From: Piscinibacter sp.
GTDB lineage: Bacteria; Pseudomonadota; Gammaproteobacteria; Burkholderiales; Burkholderiaceae_C
Length of the DNA: 64,000 nucleotides
NCBI GenBank assembly: GCA_019635485.1
Contig: JAHBZL010000015.1
Location: forward strand, 1 to 64,000
Reading direction: 5' to 3'
Below are positions 10,663 through 19,088 of the stretch, piece after piece. The notes beneath the pieces are model-generated. The model made no database searches and was not told the DNA's origin. It worked only from the letters and a program-made list of their open reading frames with translations. Within the stretch, counting starts at the first letter, position 1, and every line of letters starts with the position of its first letter. The translations under genes and the position numbers were made by a program.

Positions 10663-11019
10663 ATGTACCAGATGAGCGAGCGCAGCACCGCCAAGGAGCG
10701 CGGATACACCATCACGAGCCGGCTCAGCCGGGACGAGGCACGCGGTCTCGCACAGGAACTCGAGCGGGCGATCCAGGCCGAAGGCCGCATCCGCGTGCTG
10801 TTCGAGGTGCAGACCGCGCCGTACGGCGACTTCGGGGCCCTGTGGGAGGACCTGAAGTTCGACCTGAAGCATGCCCGCGACATCGAACGCGCCGCCGTCG
10901 TCGGCGACGGCAAGCTCCAGAAGGTGGCCACGAAGTTCTTCGACGCGATCTCATCGGTCGATTGCCGCCATTTCCCGAGCGCGGAGCGTGAACAGGCCTG
11001 GGCCTGGATCGCGCACTGA
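10663..11019 (+). CDS. SpoIIAA-like (STAS-fold) protein
   Basis: A 118-aa soluble protein matching the SpoIIAA-like family (PF11964 type): an N-terminal strand, LSRDEARGLAQELERAI, the strand IRVLFEVQ, and a C-terminal FPSAEREQAWAWI motif. These proteins adopt a STAS-like fold and are often linked to stress responses or lipid binding, but no reaction is known. AAGGAG sits 8 nt before ATG 10663. The yihY gene follows 26 bp later on the same strand. Confidence 0.85.
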   Translation: MYQMSERSTAKERGYTITSRLSRDEARGLAQELERAIQAEGRIRVLFEVQTAPYGDFGALWEDLKFDLKHARDIERAAVVGDGKLQKVATKFFDAISSVDCRHFPSAEREQAWAWIAH

Positions 11020-11045
11020 CCGCAGGCGCTGACAAGCCTCCGTCG

Positions 11046-12440
11046 GTGAGCGGACCGGCGCGCGATCGACGTCTGGCCCGGCTGCACCGGCTGGTCTGGG
11101 GCGAGCACGACTGGGCGCGGGGCGGCTGGCAGTCCGGGTCCCTGCGCGTGGCGCGCACCCTGTCCAGCCTGGGCCGCGACCTGGCCGGCGGGCAGCTGAC
11201 GCTGCGTGCCATGGGCCTGGTCTACACCACGCTGCTGTCGATCGTTCCGCTGCTCGCACTGAGCTTCTCGGTGCTGAAGGCCTTCGGCGTGGCCAACCAG
11301 GTCCGGCCGATGCTGCAGAGCTTCCTCGCGCCGCTGGGCGAGAAGGGCGACGAGATCGTGCGGCGCGTCATCGACTTCATCCAGAACATGAACGTCGGCG
11401 TGCTCGGCGCGGTCGGGCTGGCGCTGCTGCTGTACACCGCGGTGTCGCTGGTGCAGAAGATCGAGGAATCGCTCAACTTCATCTGGCACGTGCCGCGGCC
11501 GCGATCGATCGGCGAACGGTTCAGCCGCTACCTCAGCGTGCTGCTGGTCGGCCCGATCCTCGTCTTCTCGGCGCTCGGCATCACGGCCACCGTGATGAGC
11601 ATCGAGACGGTGCGCGACCTGCTGGCCATCGATGCCTTCGGCCGCGTGGTGCAGGCGCTGAGCCGGCTCATGCCCTACCTGCTCGTGATCGCCGCATTCA
11701 CGTTCGTCTACCTGTTCATTCCGAACACGCGCGTCCGCCTCGGGCCGGCGTTGCTGGGCGGGGCGGCGGGCGGCATCGGCTGGCAGACCGCCGGCTGGGC
11801 CTTCGCGACCTTCATCGCCAGGTCGGGCAACTACGCCGCGATCTACTCGGGCTTCGCGATCCTCGTGCTGTTCATGATCTGGCTCTACGTGAGCTGGCTG
11901 GTGCTGCTGTTCGGCGCCAGCGTGGCCTTCTACGCGCAGCATCCGGAGTACCTGTACGCGCAGGGGGGCGAACCGCGGCTGAGCAACCGCATGCGCGAGC
12001 GCACGGCGCTGGCCGCCGCCGCGTTGGTTGCGCAGCGCTTCGCGCAGGGCAGCCCGCTGCCGTCACTGGTCGAGCTGACGCGTGAACTGGGCGTGCCGTC
12101 GCATGTGCTGACGACGGTGCTCGAGGCCCTCGAACGGGGCGGCTACCTGGTCCGTGACGGCGCCGATCCGCCACGCTACCTGCTGGCGCGCGATCCGGCG
12201 GCGATCCGGGTCGACGAACTGCTCGAGACCGTCCGCGCCGCGGGGGAGGGGGGTTTCCTGTCGCCCGGCCTGTCGATGCCGACCGGCGCCGTCGATCAGG
12301 TGCTGGCGCGTGTGCAGCAGGCGGCCCGCACGTCCATCGACGGCATGACCTTGCGCGACCTCGCCGCTGGCGACGTGCACGCGCCAGCCGACGGCTCGGC
12401 CGAGGGCCCGGCCGCGTCGTCCGCTACAGGTGCTGCTTGA
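11046..12440 (+). CDS. YihY/BrkB-family inner-membrane protein with winged-helix tail
   Basis: A 464-aa protein. Residues about 40-300 hold the six-helix YihY/virulence-factor BrkB domain, with signature YTTLLSIVPLLALSFS, SLNFIWHVPRPRSI and YAAIYSGFAILVLFMIWLY. Residues about 320-440 form a predicted cytoplasmic helix-turn-helix-like extension (LVELTRELGVPSHVLTTVLEALERGGYL) followed by an Ala-rich tail. The family's molecular role is unresolved; early names such as ribonuclease BN are wrong. The start is GTG 11046, without a clear ribosome-binding site. Confidence 0.88.
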   Translation: MSGPARDRRLARLHRLVWGEHDWARGGWQSGSLRVARTLSSLGRDLAGGQLTLRAMGLVYTTLLSIVPLLALSFSVLKAFGVANQVRPMLQSFLAPLGEKGDEIVRRVIDFIQNMNVGVLGAVGLALLLYTAVSLVQKIEESLNFIWHVPRPRSIGERFSRYLSVLLVGPILVFSALGITATVMSIETVRDLLAIDAFGRVVQALSRLMPYLLVIAAFTFVYLFIPNTRVRLGPALLGGAAGGIGWQTAGWAFATFIARSGNYAAIYSGFAILVLFMIWLYVSWLVLLFGASVAFYAQHPEYLYAQGGEPRLSNRMRERTALAAAALVAQRFAQGSPLPSLVELTRELGVPSHVLTTVLEALERGGYLVRDGADPPRYLLARDPAAIRVDELLETVRAAGEGGFLSPGLSMPTGAVDQVLARVQQAARTSIDGMTLRDLAAGDVHAPADGSAEGPAASSATGAA

Positions 12441-13650
12441 GCGGCACGGCCGGATCGCAGGCGAGTTCCGGGGCCGGGCTGCGGCCGGCCTCGAGAAGCT
12501 TGCGCGCCATCATGTGGTCGAGCGGCGCGTTCACGCTCTCCACGCAGGTCAGCCGGTCGCCCCGGTAGTGCAGCAGCGAGAAGCTTGCCGGCGTGGCGCC
12601 GGGCCGCCGCAGCCGGGTGCCGTCGGCCGGCATCAGCCCGGCCATCTGCAGGCGCATCGACCCCTGTTCCGACCAGAACCACGGCAGGGCGCGGTACGGT
12701 TCGGGCGTCCCCTGGATCGTGGCCAGGGCGGTGCGCGCCTGGTCGTTGGCGTTCTGCACCGACTCCAGCCGCAGCCGGCGGTCGCCACCCGGTTCCGGGA
12801 AGCTGGCCGCGTCGCCGATCGCGAGGATGGCGGGGTCCGAGCTGCGCAGGTTCGCGTCGACCACGACGCCGTTGCTGCAGACCAGGCCGGCGGCCTCGGC
12901 CAGCCCGGTCTCGGGCGCGGCACCGATGCCCATCACGAGCAGGTCCACCGACTCGCGCCGTCCGTCCACCTGCAGCGCGGCCAGCCGCTCGCCGGCGAGT
13001 TCGAAGCCGCCCGCCTGCACGCCGACGCGCACGTCGATGCCGGCCGCGCGATGGGTGGCCAGCACATGTTCGGCCAGCTCCGGCGACAGCGAACGCTGCA
13101 GAAGGCGCGGTGCGGCCTCGAGCACCGTCACGCGTTTGCCCAGGGCCTGCGCGGTGGCGGCGACCTCCAGCCCGATGAAGCCGCCGCCGAGCACGGTGAC
13201 GCTCGCGGCGTCGGCCAGTTGCTGCCGCAGCCGATGGGCATCCGCTGCACTGCGCAGCACCGCCACGTTGGCCAGCGTCGCCGGCAGCCCGGGCAGCGTG
13301 CGTGCCACCGCGCCGGTGGCCAGCACCAGCCAGGCGTACGGCAAGGCGGTGCCCGAACCCAGCCTGACGACCCGGCGTACCCGGTCGATTTCGAGCGCCG
13401 GGTCGCCGCGATGCAGCGTGATGCCCTGCTCGGCGTACCAGGCCTCGTTGCGATGCGCCTGCAGCGTGTCGCCCGCGTTCTTCAGGAAGGCCTTGGACAG
13501 CGGCGGCCGCTGGTAGGGCAGCTCGGCCTCGGCGCAGACCAGGTGCGTGCGCGCACCGAGGCCCGCGCCGGCCAGCAGCGCGCACAGCGCGGCGCCGGCG
13601 TGCCCGCCGCCGACGATCACGATCGCGTCGGACAGGTCACTCGTCGCCAT
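12424..13650 (-). CDS. FAD-dependent ferredoxin reductase of the P450 system
   Basis: A 408-aa NADH-dependent flavoprotein of the putidaredoxin-reductase type, passing electrons from NAD(P)H to a [2Fe-2S] ferredoxin. The FAD motif IVIVGGGHAGAALCALL is at residues 6-22, the NAD motif VTVLGGGFIGLEVA near 150, and the second FAD motif AILAIGDAASF near 280. ELPYQRPPLSK is the family mark near residue 45. ATG 13650 overlaps the marR stop by 14 bp. It is the last gene of the nine-gene operon and pairs with the ferredoxin and P450 genes upstream, matching the PuR-PuX-CYP199 arrangement of Rhodopseudomonas. Confidence 0.92.
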   Translation of the reverse strand: MATSDLSDAIVIVGGGHAGAALCALLAGAGLGARTHLVCAEAELPYQRPPLSKAFLKNAGDTLQAHRNEAWYAEQGITLHRGDPALEIDRVRRVVRLGSGTALPYAWLVLATGAVARTLPGLPATLANVAVLRSAADAHRLRQQLADAASVTVLGGGFIGLEVAATAQALGKRVTVLEAAPRLLQRSLSPELAEHVLATHRAAGIDVRVGVQAGGFELAGERLAALQVDGRRESVDLLVMGIGAAPETGLAEAAGLVCSNGVVVDANLRSSDPAILAIGDAASFPEPGGDRRLRLESVQNANDQARTALATIQGTPEPYRALPWFWSEQGSMRLQMAGLMPADGTRLRRPGATPASFSLLHYRGDRLTCVESVNAPLDHMMARKLLEAGRSPAPELACDPAVPLKQHL

Positions 13651-14221
13651 CGCCGGCCTCCGGACGGGTGCGGCGCCGGGCCGCATTCGGGAAGCGCTGC
13701 CCGACGTAGCGCGCAGTGGCGGTCTCCACCGCCGGCAGGTTCTCGTGCAGCCGCTTCAGCAGGCCGATCAGGGTCTCGACCTCACCGGCGTCCAGCACCG
13801 AGAGGAAGGCGCGCTCGCGTTCCAGCGCGATGCCGAGGATCTGGTCGTGCAGCGTGCGGCCCTTCTTCGTCAGCGTGGCGATGCGCAGGCGGCCGTCGTC
13901 GGCGTCCAGGCTCATCGCGATCAGGCCCTTGGCCTGCATGCTCTTGAAGCAGCGGCTCACCGAGGCCTTGTCCATGCCGATGATGCGCGAGACCTGCTGC
14001 GCCGAGATCGAGCCGTGGATCGCCAGCAGCACCAGGCAGCGCCAGGTCTCGATGCCGACGTCGAAGACGTTCAGGTAGTGCTGCGAGGCGCCGCGCGAGA
14101 GCTTGTTGGCGATCCAGGTCAGGAAGGCCGGAACGTAGCGTTCCAGGTCGACATTGGTCGGCGCCGCCTCGTCGGGCGGCGGCGCAGCCGGGCCGGCCTT
14201 GGCGCGCGCTCCGGTGGCCAT
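13637..14221 (-). CDS. MarR-family regulator inside the P450/transporter operon
   Basis: A 194-aa winged-helix regulator. The DNA-binding segment is ISAQQVSRIIGMDKASVSRCFKSMQAKGLI, followed by the wing DDGRLRIATLTKKGR. Dimerisation helices lie at both ends and the N-terminal 25 residues are low complexity. Its start immediately follows the ferredoxin stop, so it is cotranscribed with the genes it probably controls. The tandem repeats at 20336-20367, over the operon promoter, are its likely operator. Related MarR proteins respond to aromatic acids or their CoA thioesters. Confidence 0.9.
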   Translation of the reverse strand: MATGARAKAGPAAPPPDEAAPTNVDLERYVPAFLTWIANKLSRGASQHYLNVFDVGIETWRCLVLLAIHGSISAQQVSRIIGMDKASVSRCFKSMQAKGLIAMSLDADDGRLRIATLTKKGRTLHDQILGIALERERAFLSVLDAGEVETLIGLLKRLHENLPAVETATARYVGQRFPNAARRRTRPEAGDGDE

Positions 14222-14545
14222 CTACTGCTGCCGGTCCGGGATGCGCACCACCAGCCCCTGCAGCTCGGCGGTGAGCTTGATCTGGCACGACAGGCGGCTG
14301 GTCGGCGCCCGCTCGGCGGCGGTGCACTCGAGCATCTCGAGTTCGTTGGCCAGCGGCGCCGGCAACCGGTCCGCCCAGGCCTCGTCGACGTAGACGTGGC
14401 AAGTGGCGCACATCGCCGAGCCGCCGCATTCGGCGACGATGCCGGGCACGCCGGCGCCGGTGGCGGCGGCCATGACGCTGACGCCCTCCGGCGCCTCGAG
14501 CCCGTGCTCGCTGCCGTCGGCCAGGATGAAGGTGATGTCGGGCAT
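14222..14545 (-). CDS. [2Fe-2S] ferredoxin, P450 redox partner
   Basis: A 107-aa adrenodoxin/putidaredoxin-type ferredoxin that carries electrons from the FAD reductase to the P450. The cluster ligands are Cys40, Cys46, Cys49 and Cys87, the C-x5-C-x2-C-x37-C spacing of this class (AECGGSAMCATC ... RLSC). The C terminus ends RIPDRQQ. It is 20 bp downstream of the P450 stop and directly abuts the marR start. The gene order P450-ferredoxin-(marR)-reductase shows the three proteins form one electron chain. Confidence 0.95.
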   Translation of the reverse strand: MPDITFILADGSEHGLEAPEGVSVMAAATGAGVPGIVAECGGSAMCATCHVYVDEAWADRLPAPLANELEMLECTAAERAPTSRLSCQIKLTAELQGLVVRIPDRQQ

Positions 14546-14565
14546 GGTGATCGGATTGGCAGGAA

Positions 14566-15765
14566 TCAGGCCGGAATGAGTCGAAGGGGCAGTGTGTCGA
14601 GCGCGCGCAGCGTGTTGTTCAGCCGGCGGGTGTGCGGCCCGGCGACCTCGATGCGCCGCACCCGCTTCGCGAGCGCCGTCAGCACCACCTCGCCCTCCAG
14701 CCGCGCCACCGCCTGGCCCACGCAGCCGTGGATGCCGGCCCCGAACGCCACGTGGCCGCTCGGCCGCCGCCCGATATCGTAGCGGTCCGGGTTCGGCCAC
14801 TTTCGCGGGTCGCGGTTCGCCGCGGCCAGCATGCACAGCACCTTGATGTTGGCGGCCACCGGCACGCCGGCGATCTTGCAGTCGCGCACCGCGGTGCGGT
14901 AGAAGGTTTGCGCCGTCGATTCCCAGCGCAGCGCCTCCTCGAAGGCGGGCCGGGCGAGCGCCGGGTCGGCGTGCAGCTTGGCGTACTCGCCGGGGTGGTG
15001 CGCGAGCGCGAACAGCGCGTTGCCGATGCCGTTGATGGTGGTGTCCACGCCGGCCGACAGGAACGAGCGCACCAGCAGCGGCGCCTGCTCGTGCGTGATC
15101 TCGCCGGCATCGGCGGCCTGGTAGATCTGGTCGCCAAAGGCGCCCGGGCGCAGGTGCTCGCGCCGGCAGTGCGCCATGATCCATTCGGTCACCGGGACCA
15201 TGCGCTCGGCGGACCGGGCCAGCAGCGCGTTGCGCGGGCCCATCGAGTTGAAGACCATGTCGCCGTAGATCAGCAGGTTCTCGCGGCCGTGCTCCTCGAC
15301 GCCCACCGCATCGGGAAACACCTTCAGCGGGTAGACCTGCGCCAGGTCGTGGATGCCGTCGATGCTGCCCTTGGCGACGCAGCGCTCGACCAGCGCCTCG
15401 GCCACTTCGGTGAAGGTGGCGCGGATCGCCGTCACCGCCTTCGGGCTCAGGATGCGCGACAGCACCGCCCGCGTCTGCGTGTGCAGCGGCGGGTCGGCCT
15501 CGAGGATCAGGCTCTTCGGGCGGAACGGTGTCTCGAGATCGAAGTTGGTCAGCCCGACCCCCGCGCCCGAGATGAAGGTGGCGTGATCGTTGAACACCGC
15601 GTGCACCTGCTCGTGGCGGGCGCAGGCCACCACCCCCGGATAGGGCTTCAGCCTCACCACCGGCCCGGCCTCGCGCAGGCGCGCGTGCATCGGGTAGGGG
15701 TCGAGCAGGTGCTGCTCGGCGTAGGGGTCGAGGTCCAGCTCGGGGATGTCCAGCGTCTCGTTCAT
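14566..15765 (-). CDS. Cytochrome P450, CYP199-like (para-substituted benzoate oxidation)
   Basis: A 399-aa soluble bacterial P450. The haem thiolate is Cys348 in FGAGIHGCVGQ, the oxygen-activating I-helix is SAGVDTT (residues 237-243; acid-alcohol pair Asp241/Thr242), and ExxR is in EEALRWES. The sequence runs parallel to CYP199A2/A4 of Rhodopseudomonas, for example VFPDAVGVEEHGREN, EAPLLVRS-like QAPLLVRSFLSAG and RRLNNTLRALDTLPL. Arg82, Ser85, Arg233 and Ser234 align with the four residues that hold the substrate carboxylate in CYP199A4, as I recall them. Oxidative demethylation or hydroxylation of 4-methoxy- or 4-alkylbenzoates is therefore likely. ATG 15765 lies 25 bp after livF. Confidence 0.93.
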   Translation of the reverse strand: MNETLDIPELDLDPYAEQHLLDPYPMHARLREAGPVVRLKPYPGVVACARHEQVHAVFNDHATFISGAGVGLTNFDLETPFRPKSLILEADPPLHTQTRAVLSRILSPKAVTAIRATFTEVAEALVERCVAKGSIDGIHDLAQVYPLKVFPDAVGVEEHGRENLLIYGDMVFNSMGPRNALLARSAERMVPVTEWIMAHCRREHLRPGAFGDQIYQAADAGEITHEQAPLLVRSFLSAGVDTTINGIGNALFALAHHPGEYAKLHADPALARPAFEEALRWESTAQTFYRTAVRDCKIAGVPVAANIKVLCMLAAANRDPRKWPNPDRYDIGRRPSGHVAFGAGIHGCVGQAVARLEGEVVLTALAKRVRRIEVAGPHTRRLNNTLRALDTLPLRLIPA

Positions 15766-15790
15766 GGCTCGTCCTGCCTTTCTCGCGTGA

Positions 15791-16504
15791 TCAATGCACC
15801 GCCACGCCGACCAGGCGCTCCAGCGTGGCGGGGTCGTTTCGCAGCGCCTGCGCCGCGGCGTCGTGCACGACGGTGCCGTGGTCCAGCACCAGGGCCCGAT
15901 CGGCATAACCCAGCGCTTCCTGCACCTGCTGCTCGACGATCACGACAGTGATGCCGTGCTCGCGGCTCATGCGTGCGAAGGCGGCGAGCAGTTCCTGGCG
16001 GATCAGCGGTGCCAGGCCCTCGAGCGGCTCGTCGAGCAGCAGCAGCCGCGGCTGGCCGAGCAGCGCGCGCGCCACCGAGAGCATCTGCTGCTCGCCGCCG
16101 GAGAGCTGCGCGCCGCCGTTGCGACGCCGCTCCGCGAGGCGCGGGAACAGCGCGTAGGCCTCGTCGAGCGCGCGGCGCGGCCGGCGTTTCAGGCCGGCGA
16201 CGAGGTTCTCCTCGACGGTCAGCGAGGGGAAGATGTCGCGCGTCTGCGGCACCAGGCCGAGACCGCGCGCGGCGCGCCGGTGCGGCGCCAGGCCGGCCAG
16301 GTCCTCGCCGTCGAAGACGATGCGGCCGCTGCGCAGCTGCGCCAGGCCCATCACCGCGGCCAGCGTGGTGGTCTTGCCGACGCCGTTGCGGCCGATCACG
16401 GCCAGCTTCTCGCGCGGCGCCACGGCCAGGCTCAGCCCGTTCAGCACGGTCACCGGCCCGTAGCCCGCGACCACGGCCTGCAGTTCGAGCAGCGGGGCGG
16501 TCAT
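15791..16504 (-). CDS. livF: Branched-chain amino acid-type ABC transporter ATPase LivF
   Basis: A 237-aa ABC ATPase, one of two for the Liv-type importer. Walker A is GRNGVGKTT near residue 38, the signature LSGGEQQ and Walker B LLLLDEPLEGLAP follow, and the switch segment is VIVEQQV. The short LivF form, without the extra C-terminal segment of LivG, is seen. It starts 2 nt after the livG stop. Given the operon, the real cargo is probably an aromatic acid rather than leucine. Confidence 0.95.
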   Translation of the reverse strand: MTAPLLELQAVVAGYGPVTVLNGLSLAVAPREKLAVIGRNGVGKTTTLAAVMGLAQLRSGRIVFDGEDLAGLAPHRRAARGLGLVPQTRDIFPSLTVEENLVAGLKRRPRRALDEAYALFPRLAERRRNGGAQLSGGEQQMLSVARALLGQPRLLLLDEPLEGLAPLIRQELLAAFARMSREHGITVVIVEQQVQEALGYADRALVLDHGTVVHDAAAQALRNDPATLERLVGVAVH

Positions 16505-16506
16505 GC

Positions 16507-17250
16507 TCACTGTCCCAGGTAGGCGGCGCGCACGCGCGGGTCGCCGCGGATCTCGTCGGGCGTGCCGTCGGCGATCACCGCGCCCTCGGCGAGCACGACG
16601 ATGCGGCGCGCGAAGCGGAACACCAGGCCCATGTCGTGCTCGATGATCAGCACGGCCAGCGCCGGCGGCAGCGCATCGAGTGCGGCGAGCAGCCGAGCGC
16701 CCTCGCCCTGCGGCACGCCGGCCATCGGCTCGTCCAGCAGCAGCACCCGCGGGCGCAGTGCCAGTGCCAGCGCCAGCTCGACGAGGCGCTGCTCGCCGTA
16801 GGCCAGGCGCTCCGTGGGCCAGCCGGCATGCGCGCCGAGGCCGAGCTGGCCGAGCAGGCCGCGCGCCTCGGCGGCCAGCGCGGGGTAGGCGTCGATGCTG
16901 CGCCAGAAGGCGCCGGTGAGGCCTTCGCGCTCGAACAGCGCCAGCTCCACCTGACGCTGCACCGGCAGGTGCGGTGCCAGCGTGGTGATCTGGAAGGTGC
17001 GGGCGAGGCCGGCGCGCACCCGCTGGGCCTGCGTGCGGCGCGTGACGTCCTCGCCCGCCAGCCACACGCTGCCCGAGGTGGGCGTGACGGTGCCGCTGAT
17101 CTGGTTGACCAGCGTGGTCTTGCCGGCGCCGTTCGGGCCGATCAGCGCGAGCCGGTCGCCCGCCTGCATCTGCAGCGAGACCTGGCGGGTGACATGCAGC
17201 CCGCCGTAGCGCTTGTCGAGCGTGCGGGTCTCCAGCACCGGCCGGCTCAT
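16507..17250 (-). CDS. livG: Branched-chain amino acid-type ABC transporter ATPase LivG
   Basis: A 247-aa ABC ATPase with Walker A GPNGAGKTT, a Q-loop in ARTFQITTL and Walker B VLLLDEPMAGVP, then IIEHDMGLVF. The signature motif is degenerate: LAYGEQR instead of LSxGxQ, as often in LivG. The C-terminal region ends in the family-typical VRAAYLGQ. Its ATG overlaps the livM stop by 4 bp. It forms a heterodimer with LivF on the LivHM membrane core. Confidence 0.95.
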   Translation of the reverse strand: MSRPVLETRTLDKRYGGLHVTRQVSLQMQAGDRLALIGPNGAGKTTLVNQISGTVTPTSGSVWLAGEDVTRRTQAQRVRAGLARTFQITTLAPHLPVQRQVELALFEREGLTGAFWRSIDAYPALAAEARGLLGQLGLGAHAGWPTERLAYGEQRLVELALALALRPRVLLLDEPMAGVPQGEGARLLAALDALPPALAVLIIEHDMGLVFRFARRIVVLAEGAVIADGTPDEIRGDPRVRAAYLGQ

Positions 17251-18212
17251 GGCCGGGCTCCCAGGCGCGCCTGCAGTCGCCGCCAGAGCGTCGCCGGCGG
17301 CACCAGCACCACCGCCATCAGCGCGGCGCCGACCACGAACAGCCAGTGGTACGGGTTGATCGACGCGGCGGTGTGGTGCAGCAGCGTGAACAGCAGCGCG
17401 CCGACCAGCGCACCGTGCAGCCGGCCGGCACCGCCGAGGATCAGCATCACCAGCGCCTCCGCCGAGAGCGCGAACGAGAGACTGTCCAGCGCGACGATCG
17501 CATTCGTCTGCGCCGACAGGGCGCCGGCGGCACCGGCCAGTGCGCCCGCGAACACGTACATCGCGAGCAGGCGGGCCGTGACCGGCGTGCCGAGCGCGGC
17601 CATGCGGGCGCGGTTCTCGTGGATGCCGCGCACGGCCAGGCCGAAGGGCGAGTCGACGATGCGCCGCGCCACGTAGTAGCCGGCCGCCAGGACGACGAGC
17701 GCATACAGCGCCGCCGTCCGGCCCTCGAGGTCGAACGCGAAGCGGCCGAGCAGCGGGTTCATCGTGAAGCCGGACAACCCGTCGTCGCCGCCGGTCCAGT
17801 CGCGTGCCTTCTGCGCGAGGCCGGCGAGGATCTGCGCCACCGCGACAGTCAGCATCAGGAAGGTGAAGCCGCGGTAGCGCAGCAGGAAGGCTCCGCTGAC
17901 CAGCGCCAGCAGCGCGCCGGCCGCCGTGCCGGCCGCCAGCCCCGCCAGCGGGTCGCCGTGCGCGTGCAGCGCGAAGATCCCGGCCGCGTAGGCGCCGGCG
18001 CCGAACAGCGCGGCGTGGCCCAGCGTGGCGAGCCCGGCCACGCCGACGACGAGGTCGAGCGACAGCACGAACAGCGCCGCGATCGCGATGCGCGTCAGCA
18101 GGCCGAGCTGGTCCGGCAGCAGCCACGCCGCCCCGAGTCCGAGTGCGAGCACGACCAGCGGTGCGCGCCAGGGCGGCGCCGCGCGCGGCGCCAGGGAGTC
18201 GCCGGTGCTCAT
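17247..18212 (-). CDS. livM: Branched-chain amino acid-type ABC permease LivM
   Basis: A 321-aa inner-membrane protein with about ten hydrophobic segments. The family marks are GLATLGHAALFGAGAYAAG near residue 65, YRGFTFLMLTVAVAQ near 112 and the coupling-helix stretch AVRGIHENRARMAALG near 195. It pairs with LivH as the translocation pore. Both ends are coupled by 4-bp ATGA overlaps, to livH before it and livG after it, marking a tight operon. Confidence 0.95.
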   Translation of the reverse strand: MSTGDSLAPRAAPPWRAPLVVLALGLGAAWLLPDQLGLLTRIAIAALFVLSLDLVVGVAGLATLGHAALFGAGAYAAGIFALHAHGDPLAGLAAGTAAGALLALVSGAFLLRYRGFTFLMLTVAVAQILAGLAQKARDWTGGDDGLSGFTMNPLLGRFAFDLEGRTAALYALVVLAAGYYVARRIVDSPFGLAVRGIHENRARMAALGTPVTARLLAMYVFAGALAGAAGALSAQTNAIVALDSLSFALSAEALVMLILGGAGRLHGALVGALLFTLLHHTAASINPYHWLFVVGAALMAVVLVPPATLWRRLQARLGARP

Positions 18213-19066
18213 CGCCGCAGCAACCCGTCCGGCCGCCAGGCCAGCAGGGCGGCCATCGCGAGGAAGAAGAACAGGCTGCCCCAGTCGGAGGCGAGGTACT
18301 TGCTCGCCGTCTCCACCGTGCCGAGCACGACGGCCGCCAGCAGCGAGCCCGGCAGGCTGCCCATGCCGCCGACGGCCACCACCACCAGCACCAGTACCAG
18401 GTACTTCAGCGCGTAGTACGGCTCCAGCGGCATCAGTTCGGCGCCGAGCACGCCGCCCAGCGCGGCCAGCGCCGCGCCCGCGGCGAAGCTGGCGCATTGC
18501 ACGGTGCGGATCGGGATGCCGAGCGTCGCCGCGCTGTCCGGGTGGTCGACCGCCGCGCGCAGCCAGATCCCGAAGCGGGTGCGGGTCACCGTCCAGGCGG
18601 CACCGGCGGCCACCGCGAGCCCCGCGACGATCACCAGCAGGCGCTGCGCCGGCAGCGTGCGGAAGCCGAGGTCGACCGGCTGCGCCAGCAGCGGCGGCAG
18701 CACGATCAGCTGCACCTGCGGACCGGCCAGCGCATTCGTCAGCGCGATCAGGAAGAAGGTCAGCCCGATCGTGAACAGCACCTGCTCGAGCTCGCTGCGC
18801 CGGTAGAGGTGACGCAGCACCAGCGCCTCGAGCAGCGCACCGAGCGCGGCGGTGAGCACCAGTGCCAGCGGCACGGCCAGCCAGAAGCTCCACTGCGCCT
18901 CGCGCGTCAGCAGCGCCGCCGCGTAGCCGCCCACCATCGCGAAGGCGCCGTGGGCGAGGTTCACGAAGCGCATCAGGCCGAGCGTCACCGACAGCCCCAC
19001 GGCGATGATGAAGAGCACCATGCCGTAGGCGAGCCCGTCGATCAGCACATTGGCCAGCAGCTGCAT
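18209..19066 (-). CDS. livH: Branched-chain amino acid-type ABC permease LivH
   Basis: A 285-aa permease with about eight membrane segments. Typical LivH marks are NVLIDGLAYGMVLFIIAVG at the N terminus, MRFVNLAHGAFAMVGGY near residue 33 and the cytoplasmic coupling segment FGIWLRAAVDHPDSAATLGI near 170. The length matches the family. It begins 22 bp after the binding-protein stop and overlaps livM by 4 bp. Confidence 0.95.
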   Translation of the reverse strand: MQLLANVLIDGLAYGMVLFIIAVGLSVTLGLMRFVNLAHGAFAMVGGYAAALLTREAQWSFWLAVPLALVLTAALGALLEALVLRHLYRRSELEQVLFTIGLTFFLIALTNALAGPQVQLIVLPPLLAQPVDLGFRTLPAQRLLVIVAGLAVAAGAAWTVTRTRFGIWLRAAVDHPDSAATLGIPIRTVQCASFAAGAALAALGGVLGAELMPLEPYYALKYLVLVLVVVAVGGMGSLPGSLLAAVVLGTVETASKYLASDWGSLFFFLAMAALLAWRPDGLLRR

Positions 19067-19088
19067 TGCCGGATTCCGGAAGGGCGGG

